Origin: Acholeplasmatales bacterium
GTDB lineage: Bacteria > Bacillota_I > Bacilli_A > Acholeplasmatales > Anaeroplasmataceae
Assembly: GCA_900770055.1 (NCBI GenBank)
Contig: CAAGJD010000086.1
Coordinates: 1-16,035 of the forward strand
Direction of reading: 5' to 3'
Length of the DNA stretch: 16,035 nt
The position numbers and the translations under genes were made by a program. The first letter of the stretch is position 1. The number at the start of each line of letters is the position of its first letter. The notes below the pieces were generated by a model, which was given only the letters and a program-made list of their open reading frames with translations, ran no database searches and had not been told where the DNA came from. This document shows, piece by piece, positions 8,601 through 15,050 of the stretch.

Positions 8601-9045
8601 TTATGCTTTCTTTATATTCTTCCTCAAACATCTCAATATGCTGGTATGAGCCTGTTACATAAAACTCTATATCTAAAAGCTTATTTTTTTTCTTTATTTC
8701 AAATGAAGATTTAATATTTGCTATTTCTGTATTTATTGTATCCTTTTGAAGGTTAATTCTATCCTTTGCAGCTTTATTTTTATCTTTTAAATAATTAAGC
8801 TTTGCTGATTTGAATTCTTTATGATCTTTAAGAATATTTTTAGAGTGCTCATTAAGCTCTTTAAGTTCCTTTTTAACATCATTAAAGTTTCTTTTAAGCT
8901 GAGAAATAGTATTTGTTGTATGCTTTTTAATATCCTTTATTATTGGAAGTGAAAGAGGTGAAATATCATCAAGTTGCTCATATTCTACAAATAATGAATC
9001 AAGTTCAGCTGCTAGATTAGTTATAATATTTTCTAATTGCTTCAT
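5626..9045 (-). CDS. Giant coiled-coil protein of unknown function (1139 aa)
   Basis: I do not recognise this protein. It is 1139 residues, very rich in Lys, Glu, Asn and Ile, and nearly all predicted helix with long heptad-like stretches. I see no signal peptide, no transmembrane segment, and no Walker A or Walker B motif, so it is not an SMC or RecN ATPase. Less charged, possibly globular stretches lie at about 620-705 and 870-900, and a basic patch KPKRNSRKENK lies near 760. Its own promoter and a strong GGAGGAGGTG site (9051-9060) drive it. It is transcribed alone, converging on ftsZ. It resembles long cytoskeletal or scaffold coiled coils in composition only; a role in cell shape, division or spore assembly would be speculation. 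The coding region is intact, with no frameshift. Confidence 0.9.
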   Translation of the reverse strand: MKQLENIITNLAAELDSLFVEYEQLDDISPLSLPIIKDIKKHTTNTISQLKRNFNDVKKELKELNEHSKNILKDHKEFKSAKLNYLKDKNKAAKDRINLQKDTINTEIANIKSSFEIKKKNKLLDIEFYVTGSYQHIEMFEEEYKESINRFSYQVQNAKQSYLDSIVSYNETLEKRINKIDKEYKTQINRFIKENASIIKSYKAKIKSIEAEYSDKNEEFKHEIVSIKENRSNETINLNNQIRGLISIREQDTALQVQKLQEKKNTLLIEREDKKKNQQLESQRIARDFATKMNEHDEELTTIRKEYDYNVKLLSNKHTMYLINITRENEKDLKQIYAHFDFKELPLSAKQTVRKINKHYQKIVKSHEISTNKEIKKLSVEMQLAIEKNNLQKKLSDLDRQYSLLILNEADLKDNKYYQETENSFDAEHRYNLKAIISRYNKAANITRRESSIKAIRLEALLDQTEAKYQKELESISSKIKNVELEIEFTEKLKDMYLNTEQEKHQKLINFLTVSSLLEIEKCKLLNNYNITTYELNVLNAKKILDYSIEKFELQNQKFEAIETKKIAIEALKINNEAYNATNKIQLLDIELNKEYKINEAITTYDIVENANQLLYEKYRIDLKKIGVFYSLLISFKTSIDEIAKYIITKLSNDCINKSIDFDIANGLIFNTFKLIKNEMIGYLDIIHTKFFEIINERLMFIQEFKFEPLLSEKKKAYEHELVKLNEEKNKLNNQIVEISKYIDNNNRALFNIEQALAYNTGKKVFFKPKRNSRKENKVLYERYLAINNVIKNHTKQISVLDNKAKNIDESIKQLEQSYNKQISDIKGQEQANTIGYNALYVELDKLLKALKASYYETILTSNNQFDVYYKDYLLNRCLIPISSFIGGFENIIINFKDIEKNIYDTNVASIKIDLAKTIEQIEKETITIANIAKENFNKTNAIQLNQINNTTNELQAIEKKYVISLKQAEINYEKSMNEILEEKKNKLKEFYIELYAIDDNLHDIENDYTTFINNIDNQYHNDMDALLAKIEDKKNQIANNLDLFIKTKNELIKHLPIAIKLQIKAAYEEEKKKNIAIDIELEVEKKLLSEKKKTTKKNLSIILSSHQSRINKIEFEHKKALLKEKRVYNNTANRIKHQ

Positions 9046-9070
9046 ATGAGCACCTCCTCCTATTTAATAT

Positions 9071-9099
9071 TTGAAACATACATAATTATATTATATAAT
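9071..9099 (+). promoter_or_regulatory. SigA-type promoter of the methyltransferase gene
   Basis: TTGAAA (9071-9076) and a perfect TATAAT (9094-9099) are exactly 17 bp apart. The -10 box overlaps that of the divergent promoter by two bases, so the two promoters cannot be occupied at the same time. Confidence 0.72.
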
Positions 9100-9118
9100 T
9101 ATTTTGTATTTTAGTAAA
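9090..9118 (-). promoter_or_regulatory. SigA-type promoter of the coiled-coil gene
   Basis: On the - strand, TTTACT (9118-9113) and a perfect TATAAT (9095-9090) are 17 bp apart. The predicted start is near 9083, giving a leader of about 38 nt that includes the strong binding site. Confidence 0.65.
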
Positions 9119-9143
9119 GTAAAAGCATAGGTGGTACTAAAAA

Positions 9144-9740
9144 ATGATTTGTTTTTGTAAAGATAAAATGGAAGAGATTGTCATTAATAAAAATGAATAT
9201 TTTAAGTGTAATAATTGTGGATATTTAATGAAGAAAAATATCTTAAGTGATGAGCTTCAAAAGAAAAGATATGATAGTCATATTTGTGATGCTTCATATT
9301 ATGAATATATGAATAAAATATATGCTTCAATTAAGAATTATATTTATGGTAGTAGTATTTTAGATTATGGTTGTGGTAAGGTTCATGCACTTAGTGATAT
9401 TTTAAATTCTAATGGGTATCATTGTAGCTATTATGATTTATTTTATTATCCTAATTTAGAAAATAAAAAATATGATTCAATAATATTAATTGAAGTGTTT
9501 GAACATATTTTAGAGCCTTATAAGCTTTTAAATAATTTAAAAGAAATGCTTAATAAAAATGGGAAAATAATTGTTATGACAAAGCCAATTATTCAAGATA
9601 TAAATAATTGGTGGTATTTAAGAGATACAACACATGTAAGCTTTGTAGAGGCAAGAACAATGAAGAAGCTTGCTGATATGCTTTTAATGAAGCTTTTATA
9701 TATTGAAGAATTATCATTATTTGTTTTTTCTTGCATATAA
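9144..9740 (+). CDS. Class I SAM-dependent methyltransferase with N-terminal Cys pairs
   Basis: This is a 198-residue protein with a class I methyltransferase fold. Motif I is LDYGCG (73-78) and Asp98 sits at the end of strand 2. The motif EVFEHILEP (117-125) is typical of the UbiE/Methyltransf-type small-molecule family, and WWYLRDTTHVSF (156-167) closes the active-site region. Before this, CFC (3-5) and CNNC (22-25) form a probable zinc ribbon. The substrate cannot be read from the sequence; relatives act on sugars, quinones or other small molecules. AGGTGG at 9129-9134 is the binding site. The SafA-like gene starts 18 bp downstream and is probably co-transcribed. Confidence 0.82.
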   Translation: MICFCKDKMEEIVINKNEYFKCNNCGYLMKKNILSDELQKKRYDSHICDASYYEYMNKIYASIKNYIYGSSILDYGCGKVHALSDILNSNGYHCSYYDLFYYPNLENKKYDSIILIEVFEHILEPYKLLNNLKEMLNKNGKIIVMTKPIIQDINNWWYLRDTTHVSFVEARTMKKLADMLLMKLLYIEELSLFVFSCI

Positions 9741-9757
9741 TTAAATGGTGATGATAA

Positions 9758-10129
9758 TTGATTATTCATATTGTAAAGAATAATGAAACTATAGATGATA
9801 TATGTAATGCTTATCATGTAAATGTTGATGAGCTAAAGGCTAATAATTCACATGTAACAGATTTTAAGAATCTTATGGGTGGTATTAAGCTTAGAATACC
9901 TATAATTACAGAAGAGGTTGAACAAATATTATCTAAAACAGAAGCCTTTGTAACTAATTATTATAATATGATTTCAGAAGAAATTTCTGATTTTGAAGAA
10001 ATTTTTTTTGAGAAAAAAGAAGAAAAAAATGAGTCTAATTTTGAAAAAAAGGAAAGAAATAGCGATAATTTTCCAAAAAAGGCTTATCCAGGTATTACTC
10101 CTCCTAAAAGGCCTTATAAGGGAAGATAG
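9758..10129 (+). CDS. LysM protein resembling the N-terminus of spore coat protein SafA
   Basis: This is a 123-residue protein with a single LysM domain (about 2-48: HIVKNNETIDDICNAYHVNVDELK, with IKLRIPI at the end). The domain starts right at the N-terminus without a signal peptide, as in Bacillus SafA. A Glu/Lys-rich tail (about 86-108) and a Pro/Gly/Lys-rich end (AYPGITPPKRPYKGR) follow. The start is TTG: GGTGATG (9747-9753) is at the right distance, and the ATG at 9751 is in another frame that stops quickly. In Bacillus subtilis safA also lies a few genes upstream of ruvA, which supports the match. It is much shorter than SafA (123 against about 387 residues), so orthology is inferred. 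It may instead be an unrelated small LysM protein. Confidence 0.72.
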   Translation: MIIHIVKNNETIDDICNAYHVNVDELKANNSHVTDFKNLMGGIKLRIPIITEEVEQILSKTEAFVTNYYNMISEEISDFEEIFFEKKEEKNESNFEKKERNSDNFPKKAYPGITPPKRPYKGR

Positions 10130-10156
10130 TTACGCTATCTTTTTTTCTTTTTTTTT
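10123..10156 (+). terminator. Intrinsic terminator after the LysM gene
   Basis: AAGATAG (10123-10129) pairs with CTATCTT (10135-10141) around a 5-nt loop, followed by a long T-tract. The stop codon of the LysM gene lies within the stem. Confidence 0.85.
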
Positions 10157-10167
10157 ATATTAAAATA

Positions 10168-10176
10168 TGGTATACT
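10168..10176 (+). promoter_or_regulatory. ruvA: Extended -10 promoter of the ruvA operon
   Basis: TGG followed by TATACT is a full extended -10 element (TGnTATACT). The region 17 bp upstream is a T-run, so there is no good -35. The predicted transcription start near 10182-10184 leaves only about 11-13 nt before the ruvA ATG. Confidence 0.6.
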
Positions 10177-10194
10177 TTTTTATGGTGATTATGT

Positions 10195-10758
10195 ATGTAT
10201 GGTTATATTAATGGAAAGATAACAAAGATAACTCCTAAATATATCATTATTGAAAATAATGGTATTGGATATATATTAATAGTTAGTAATCCTTATAATT
10301 TCAAGCTTAATGAAAGCTATAAGGTTTTTACATATCAATATGTTAGAGAAGATATAATTGATTTATATGGTTTTTTAACTGAGGATGAAAAAGAATTATT
10401 CTTAAAGCTTATTTCAGTTAGTGGAATAGGACCTAAGAGTGCTTTAAGTATTTTAGCAAGTGGCAGTGTTAATGATATTGCAGAAGCGATAGAAGCAGGT
10501 AATGATACATATTTAAAGAAATTCCCTGGAATTGGTACTAAGGCAAGCCAACAAATTATTTTAGATTTAAGAGGTAAACTTAATTTTGAAAATACTCAAG
10601 CGATAGATAATAATAGCTCTAAGCTTGAGGATGTAGAAGCAGCATTAATTGCTTTAGGCTATACTAAAAAGGAAGTAGCTAAGATTTTAAATAAGCTTGA
10701 TGCAAGTAAGGACGTTGGTGTTTTAGTTAAGGATGCCTTAAAGCTAATGACTAAGTAG
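10195..10758 (+). CDS. ruvA: Holliday junction DNA helicase subunit RuvA
   Basis: RuvA binds the four-way Holliday junction and loads RuvB hexamers for branch migration in recombination repair. The 187-residue protein has the N-terminal OB fold (1-62, beginning MYGYINGKI). Two helix-hairpin-helix motifs follow, in SVSGIGPKSAL (74-84) and FPGIGTKASQQIILDLRGKL (110-129). After an acidic linker, domain III (about 142-187, DVEAALIALGYTKKE) contacts RuvB. The ATG at 10195 is in frame, with GGTGAT at 10184-10189; the nearby ATG at 10191 is out of frame. ruvB follows after 14 bp. Length is slightly short but normal for low-GC Gram-positives. Confidence 0.97.
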   Translation: MYGYINGKITKITPKYIIIENNGIGYILIVSNPYNFKLNESYKVFTYQYVREDIIDLYGFLTEDEKELFLKLISVSGIGPKSALSILASGSVNDIAEAIEAGNDTYLKKFPGIGTKASQQIILDLRGKLNFENTQAIDNNSSKLEDVEAALIALGYTKKEVAKILNKLDASKDVGVLVKDALKLMTK

Positions 10759-10772
10759 TAGGTGGTGAATTT

Positions 10773-11795
10773 ATGTCTGATACAGTAGAAAATAGAATTG
10801 TTGATCCGAATGAACAAAATAATGAAGCGGAAGAAGAGCTTTCTTTAAGACCACAAAGAATAAAGGAATATATTGGACAAACTGAGGCTAAGGAAATGCT
10901 TGAGGTTTATATTAAGGCCGCACTTATGAGAAATGAATCATTAGATCATACGCTTTTATATGGACCACCTGGTTTAGGTAAAACAACACTTGCACAAATT
11001 ATTGCAAATGAGCTTAATGTTAATATTAAAGTAATATCAGGTCCTTCAATTGAGCGTAGTGGTGATTTAGCAACAGTACTAACTAAACTAAATAATGGTG
11101 ATGTACTTTTTATTGATGAAATCCATCGCTTACCTCGTTTTGTTGAGGAGATATTATATAGTGCGATGGAGGATTATGTTTTAGATATAATGATTGGTAA
11201 GGATTCGCAAACAAGAAGCCTTAGAGTTGATTTGCCATCCTTCACATTAGTTGGTGCTACAACAAGATTTGGTGATTTATCAGCACCATTAAGAGATAGA
11301 TTTGGTGTTGTTTTAAGACTTGAGTATTATAAAGTTGAGGAATTAAATACAATTATTAATAGAACTGCTCAGGTTTATGGAACTAAAATTGATGAAAATG
11401 CAGCCTTAGAGCTTGCGATGCGTAGTAGAGGTACTCCACGTATTGCTAATAGGCTATTTAGAAGAGTTAGAGATTTTGCTGATGTAAAAAATAATGGTGT
11501 GATATCACTAGAGATTTGTAAAGAGGCTCTATCAAAGCTAGGAATTGATAGTGACGGCTTAGATTATACAGATTATCGCTATTTAAGAGCTATTATTGAA
11601 GTTTTTAATGGTGGACCTGTTGGTGTAGAATCTCTTGCGGCAACAATTAGTGAAGAGGTTTCAACTATTGAGGATGTTTATGAGCCTTATTTATTACAAG
11701 AGGGCTATATTAAAAGAAGCAATAGAGGCCGTATTGCTACAAAGAAGGCTTATGATAAGCTAAATATAAAATATTTTAAAGGAATTTTTGAATAA
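10773..11795 (+). CDS. ruvB: Holliday junction branch migration helicase RuvB
   Basis: RuvB is the AAA+ ring motor that drives branch migration together with RuvA. Its 340 residues contain Walker A GPPGLGKT (64-71), Walker B LFIDEIH (112-118), sensor 1 GATTR (161-165) and the arginine-finger segment LRDRFG (173-178). A C-terminal winged helix ends with the RGRIAT DNA-contact motif. The start is supported by AGGTGGTG at 10761-10768. Its stop overlaps the queA start by one base (TAATG), indicating translational coupling. All key residues are present. Confidence 0.98.
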   Translation: MSDTVENRIVDPNEQNNEAEEELSLRPQRIKEYIGQTEAKEMLEVYIKAALMRNESLDHTLLYGPPGLGKTTLAQIIANELNVNIKVISGPSIERSGDLATVLTKLNNGDVLFIDEIHRLPRFVEEILYSAMEDYVLDIMIGKDSQTRSLRVDLPSFTLVGATTRFGDLSAPLRDRFGVVLRLEYYKVEELNTIINRTAQVYGTKIDENAALELAMRSRGTPRIANRLFRRVRDFADVKNNGVISLEICKEALSKLGIDSDGLDYTDYRYLRAIIEVFNGGPVGVESLAATISEEVSTIEDVYEPYLLQEGYIKRSNRGRIATKKAYDKLNIKYFKGIFE

Positions 11796-12817
11796 TGATA
11801 AAGACATCGGATTATGATTATAATTTGCCAGAGGAGCTAATTGCTCAAACTCCTTTAAAAAATCGTAGTGATTCAAGACTGATGGTTTTAGATAGAGCTA
11901 CTAAAACTATTGAGCATAAAAAATTTAGTGATATTGTTGATTATCTTGATAGTAATGATGTTTTAGTTTTAAATGATACTAAGGTTATTCCAGCAAGACT
12001 TTATGGTAATAAAGTAGATACAAATGCTTTAATTGAAATTTTGCTTTTAAAGGATTTAGGAGATAATGTATGGCAAACACTTGCTAAACCTCAAAGAAGA
12101 GTAAAAATAGGCTCTATAATTAGCTTTGGTGATGGAAGATTAAAGGCTAAGTGTATTAAAAAAGAAGATATGGGTATTTGTGAATTTGAATTAATATATG
12201 ATGGTATATTAGTTGAAATTTTAGATTCTTTAGGTGAAATGCCACTTCCTCCATATATTCATGAAAAGCTTTTAGATAAGGATAGATATCAAACAGTATA
12301 CGCAAAAAATCCAGGTAGTGCTGCAGCCCCGACTGCAGGCTTACATTTTACACCTGAGCTTTTAGATAAGCTTAAAAATAAGGGTGTTGAAATAATTTAT
12401 GTTACTCTTCATGTTGGCTTAGGAACCTTTAGACCAGTTGAGGAGGATGATTTAACAAATCATGTTATGCATTCTGAATATTATGAAATTAGCGCATCAG
12501 CTGCAGAAAGATTAAATAATGCTAAGAAAAATGGTAAAAGAATTATTGCGGTAGGTACAACCTCAACAAGAACTTTAGAAAGTGCTTATGATAATGGCTT
12601 TAAGGAGTGCTGCAATAATACATCTATATTTATTTATCCTGGCTATAAATTTAAGGCAATTGATGCTCAAATTACTAATTTTCATTTGCCAAAATCAACA
12701 TTAATAATGCTTGTAAGTGCCTTTGCAGGAAGAGAATTTATTCTTGATGCTTATAATGAGGCTGTAAAAGAAAAATATCGCTTCTTTTCATTCGGTGATG
12801 CAATGCTAATAAAATAA
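11795..12817 (+). CDS. queA: S-adenosylmethionine:tRNA ribosyltransferase-isomerase QueA
   Basis: QueA transfers and isomerises the ribosyl group of SAM to preQ1 at position 34 of tRNAs with GUN anticodons, making epoxyqueuosine. Its 340 residues show the family motifs DYNLPEELIAQTP near the N-terminus, VLNDTKVIPARL, AAAPTAGLHFT, THVMHSEYYE (reading NHVMHSEYYE here), GTTSTRTLE and the C-terminal ITNFHLPKSTL. The ATG overlaps the ruvB stop by one base. The partner enzyme of the same pathway, tgt, is two genes downstream, with a cyclophilin gene between. Length and motifs are normal. Confidence 0.97.
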   Translation: MIKTSDYDYNLPEELIAQTPLKNRSDSRLMVLDRATKTIEHKKFSDIVDYLDSNDVLVLNDTKVIPARLYGNKVDTNALIEILLLKDLGDNVWQTLAKPQRRVKIGSIISFGDGRLKAKCIKKEDMGICEFELIYDGILVEILDSLGEMPLPPYIHEKLLDKDRYQTVYAKNPGSAAAPTAGLHFTPELLDKLKNKGVEIIYVTLHVGLGTFRPVEEDDLTNHVMHSEYYEISASAAERLNNAKKNGKRIIAVGTTSTRTLESAYDNGFKECCNNTSIFIYPGYKFKAIDAQITNFHLPKSTLIMLVSAFAGREFILDAYNEAVKEKYRFFSFGDAMLIK

Positions 12818-12828
12818 GGAGAATATTT

Positions 12829-13338
12829 ATGTTATATAATGAATTAATTAATAATGAAAACCCAATGGTTGAAATTAATATGGGTAAGCTAGGTACAATT
12901 AAGCTTGAGCTATTTCCTAGTGTTGCCCCAATTACTGTTAAAAACTTTTTAGATTTAGTTGCCAAAAGCTTTTACGATGGAATAATCTTCCATCGTGTTA
13001 TTAGTGGCTTTATGATTCAAGGTGGAGATCCACTAGGTGAAGGCTATGGTGGAAGTGGTGTAAACATTAAAGGTGAATTTTTACAAAATGGTGTTAATAA
13101 TCAATTAAAGCATACTCGTGGTGTTATTTCGATGGCAAGAAGTATGAATCCCAATTCTGCTAGCTCACAATTCTTTATTATGCATGAGGATGCACCTCAT
13201 CTTGATGGAGCCTATGCAGCCTTTGGTGCTGTTGTAGAAGGTATTGATGTTGTTGATAAAATAGCTAGCGTTAAAACAAATAGATATGATAAGCCACTTG
13301 AAGAAGTAAAAATGTTAAGCGTTAGGAGAATTAGATAA
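12829..13338 (+). CDS. ppiB: Cytoplasmic cyclophilin-type peptidyl-prolyl isomerase
   Basis: This 169-residue cyclophilin catalyses cis-trans isomerisation of proline peptide bonds. The catalytic Arg is Arg56 in FHRVI. The pocket residues Phe61, Met62 and Gln64 lie in FMIQGGDP, and QFFIM (114-118) and HLDGAYAAFG (124-133) are also present. The Trp found in cyclosporin-sensitive eukaryotic forms is His124 here, as in many bacterial enzymes. There is no signal peptide, so it acts in the cytoplasm. AGGAGA just after the queA stop is the binding site. The tgt start overlaps its stop by one base. Its insertion between queA and tgt is unusual but fits the operon spacing. Confidence 0.95.
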   Translation: MLYNELINNENPMVEINMGKLGTIKLELFPSVAPITVKNFLDLVAKSFYDGIIFHRVISGFMIQGGDPLGEGYGGSGVNIKGEFLQNGVNNQLKHTRGVISMARSMNPNSASSQFFIMHEDAPHLDGAYAAFGAVVEGIDVVDKIASVKTNRYDKPLEEVKMLSVRRIR

Positions 13339-14462
13339 TGGCAGCTGTTTGGTATGAGCTTAAGCATGTTTGTAAGCAAACAGGTGCGAGATACGGAATC
13401 CTTCATACTCCACATGGTGATTTTGAAACTCCAATATTTATGCCAGTAGGTACTAAGGCTAATGTTAAAACATTAATTCCTAGTGAGGTTAAAGAGGTAT
13501 CTGATGGCCTAATTTTAGGAAATACATATCATTTATGGCTACAGCCAGGTGATGATGTAGTAAAGGAATTTGGTGGTATTAGGGGATTTATGAATTGGGA
13601 TGGTGCCTTACTTACAGATAGTGGAGGCTTCCAAGTATTTTCATTATCTAAGATTAGAAAAATTACTGAGGAGGGTGTTGAATTTAGACACCATAAATCA
13701 GGTGAAAAGCTTTTTTTATCACCAGAAAAATCAATTGAAATTCAAAATAATCTAGGTGCTGATATTATAATGAGCTTTGATGAATGTCCACCATTTAATT
13801 CATCTAAGGAATATATGCTTGATTCTGTAAATAGAACTATTAGATGGGCTAAAAGAGGTAAAGAAGCTCATAAAAATCCTGACACTCAGGCTTTATTTGG
13901 TATCGTTCAAGGTGGTGGCGACAAAGAAATTAGAAAATATTGCCTTGAAAAATTAATGGAAATTGATTTTCCAGGCTATTCAATCGGCGGTCTTTCAGTT
14001 GGTGAATCAAAAAAAGAAATGTATGAAATGCTAGAATTCTTAAAGGATATTATGCCTAAGGATAAGCCAAGATATTTAATGGGAGTAGGCTCTCCTGATG
14101 ATTTAGTAATTGGTGCTATGAATGGTATAGATATGTTTGATTGTGTTTTACCAAGTAGAAATGCTCGCCATGGTACAGCATTTACTTCAGTTGGCAAAAT
14201 TCAAGTAAAAAATTCCACATTAAAACAAGACCACTCACCACTAGATCCTAAATGTGATTGTTTTGTATGTAAAACATATACAAGAGGCTATTTAAATCAT
14301 TTAGTTAAATCAGAAGAAATATTAGGTATGAGATTAATAACATACCATAATTTATATTTTTTAAAAACATTAATGAAAAATATCCGTAAAGCTATTTGTG
14401 AGGATAGATTATTAGATTTTAAAAACGAATTCTTTAAAGAATTTGGCTATACAAAGGATTAA
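13338..14462 (+). CDS. tgt: tRNA-guanine transglycosylase
   Basis: Tgt exchanges guanine 34 for preQ1 in tRNAs for Tyr, His, Asn and Asp, the step before QueA. The 374-residue TIM barrel contains Asp94 in DSGGFQVFSL, FDECPPF (147-153), a GGLSVGE substrate loop (217-223) and the nucleophile region GIDMFDCVLPSRNARHG with Asp265. The zinc site is Cys306, Cys308, Cys311 and His337, with the usual 26-residue gap from the last Cys to His. The ATG overlaps the ppiB stop (TAATG). A perfect palindrome right after the stop probably terminates the ruvA-ruvB-queA-ppiB-tgt operon. The yajC gene common downstream of tgt is absent here. Confidence 0.98.
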   Translation: MAAVWYELKHVCKQTGARYGILHTPHGDFETPIFMPVGTKANVKTLIPSEVKEVSDGLILGNTYHLWLQPGDDVVKEFGGIRGFMNWDGALLTDSGGFQVFSLSKIRKITEEGVEFRHHKSGEKLFLSPEKSIEIQNNLGADIIMSFDECPPFNSSKEYMLDSVNRTIRWAKRGKEAHKNPDTQALFGIVQGGGDKEIRKYCLEKLMEIDFPGYSIGGLSVGESKKEMYEMLEFLKDIMPKDKPRYLMGVGSPDDLVIGAMNGIDMFDCVLPSRNARHGTAFTSVGKIQVKNSTLKQDHSPLDPKCDCFVCKTYTRGYLNHLVKSEEILGMRLITYHNLYFLKTLMKNIRKAICEDRLLDFKNEFFKEFGYTKD

Positions 14463-14486
14463 AGGAGAACTGCAGTTCTCCTTTAA
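14459..14486. terminator. 28-bp perfect palindrome, bidirectional terminator between convergent genes
   Basis: The 28 bases from 14459 to 14486 are a perfect inverted repeat centred on CTGCAG, forming a 12-bp stem with a TGCA loop. The left end includes the tgt stop codon and the right end lies one base before the stop of the leftward coat gene. The sequence past the stem is only moderately T-rich on either strand, so it probably works for both genes but without a classic long T-run. Confidence 0.78.
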
Positions 14487-14487
14487 C

Positions 14488-14922
14488 TTATTCAGTTTGT
14501 AAAGACGAAGTACAGGTTTCAACATTAATTGGAGCGAAGCATTGGATTCTTCCTATACATTCACTATCTAATGTTATTGTATATTCTGTACCTGTTAATG
14601 TTGTGGCACCAGTTGTTGAATTAGCCTCTAATAGCATTAGAGTTACATATCTATTACAACGTATTGATTCAATTCTAAAATAAGAGGTTGAATCCCCACC
14701 TACGCCTAATAAAGCAGTTACTTCATTACCGCAACAAGTGTATAGTGAGATTGGTATTGTATTATAAAGTGCTCTAAATAAAGCTGTATCGCACATAATA
14801 CACCTATTTTCGTTTTCATTTTCGCAAACTACTTTCTTTTGTATTTTATCAATTTTAATTATCGAATCTAAAATAAAGTTGCAGGAATTTTCTAAAGAAC
14901 TAGATTCATTATTGCAATTCAT
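14488..14922 (-). CDS. CotY/CotZ-family spore coat or exosporium protein
   Basis: This is a 144-residue, cysteine-rich protein (Cys at about 3, 14, 33, 41, 44, 63, 64 and more). The second half matches the CotY/CotZ/ExsY pattern: a PISLYT strand, then a YFRIESIRCNRYVTLMLL segment, then YTITLDSECIGRIQCF near the end. These proteins form disulphide-linked lattices in the outer spore coat or exosporium of Bacillus species. The match is from memory of the family pattern, not from a search. AGGAGGTGA (14927-14935 on the opposite strand) is a perfect binding site. No convincing sporulation sigma-factor promoter was found. It implies that the organism can sporulate or descends from spore formers. 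Confidence 0.74.
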   Translation of the reverse strand: MNCNNESSSLENSCNFILDSIIKIDKIQKKVVCENENENRCIMCDTALFRALYNTIPISLYTCCGNEVTALLGVGGDSTSYFRIESIRCNRYVTLMLLEANSTTGATTLTGTEYTITLDSECIGRIQCFAPINVETCTSSLQTE

Positions 14923-14997
14923 ATCCTCACCTCCTAATATAGAGTATGAAAAAGATGAAAAAAATTCTGGACTAATCTCAGCTTTTAAAACTTATTC

Positions 14998-15026
14998 TTG
15001 ATAAAATTGTCAATACTTTATATAAT
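14998..15026 (+). promoter_or_regulatory. SigA-type promoter of the EIIB-like/ptsH operon
   Basis: TTGATA (14998-15003) and a perfect TATAAT (15021-15026) are exactly 17 bp apart. Predicted start is near 15033, leaving a leader of about 18 nt that contains the AGGTGAT binding site. Confidence 0.75.
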
Positions 15027-15050
15027 ATATATAAACAAAGAGGTGATTAT

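Noticed and set aside
9128..9140. TAGGTGGTACTAA resembles part of the T-box core sequence.
   Set aside because: The full core (AGGGTGGTACCGCG-like) is not present, there is no specifier stem or terminator, and the bases are simply the ribosome binding site of the methyltransferase gene.
9593..9817. Open frame of 74 codons on the - strand across the methyltransferase-LysM junction.
   Set aside because: It overlaps two supported genes and lacks a binding site; low-complexity composition fits chance in AT-rich DNA.
14940..14948. CATACTCTA on the - strand looks like a SigK or SigG -10 box for the coat gene.
   Set aside because: Transcription from it would start within the ribosome binding site at 14927-14935, and no matching -35 element lies at the proper distance.
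15009..15014. Perfect TTGACA on the - strand as a -35 box for the coat gene.
   Set aside because: No acceptable -10 hexamer is found 16-18 bp downstream; the same bases lie within the promoter of the divergent EIIB-like gene.
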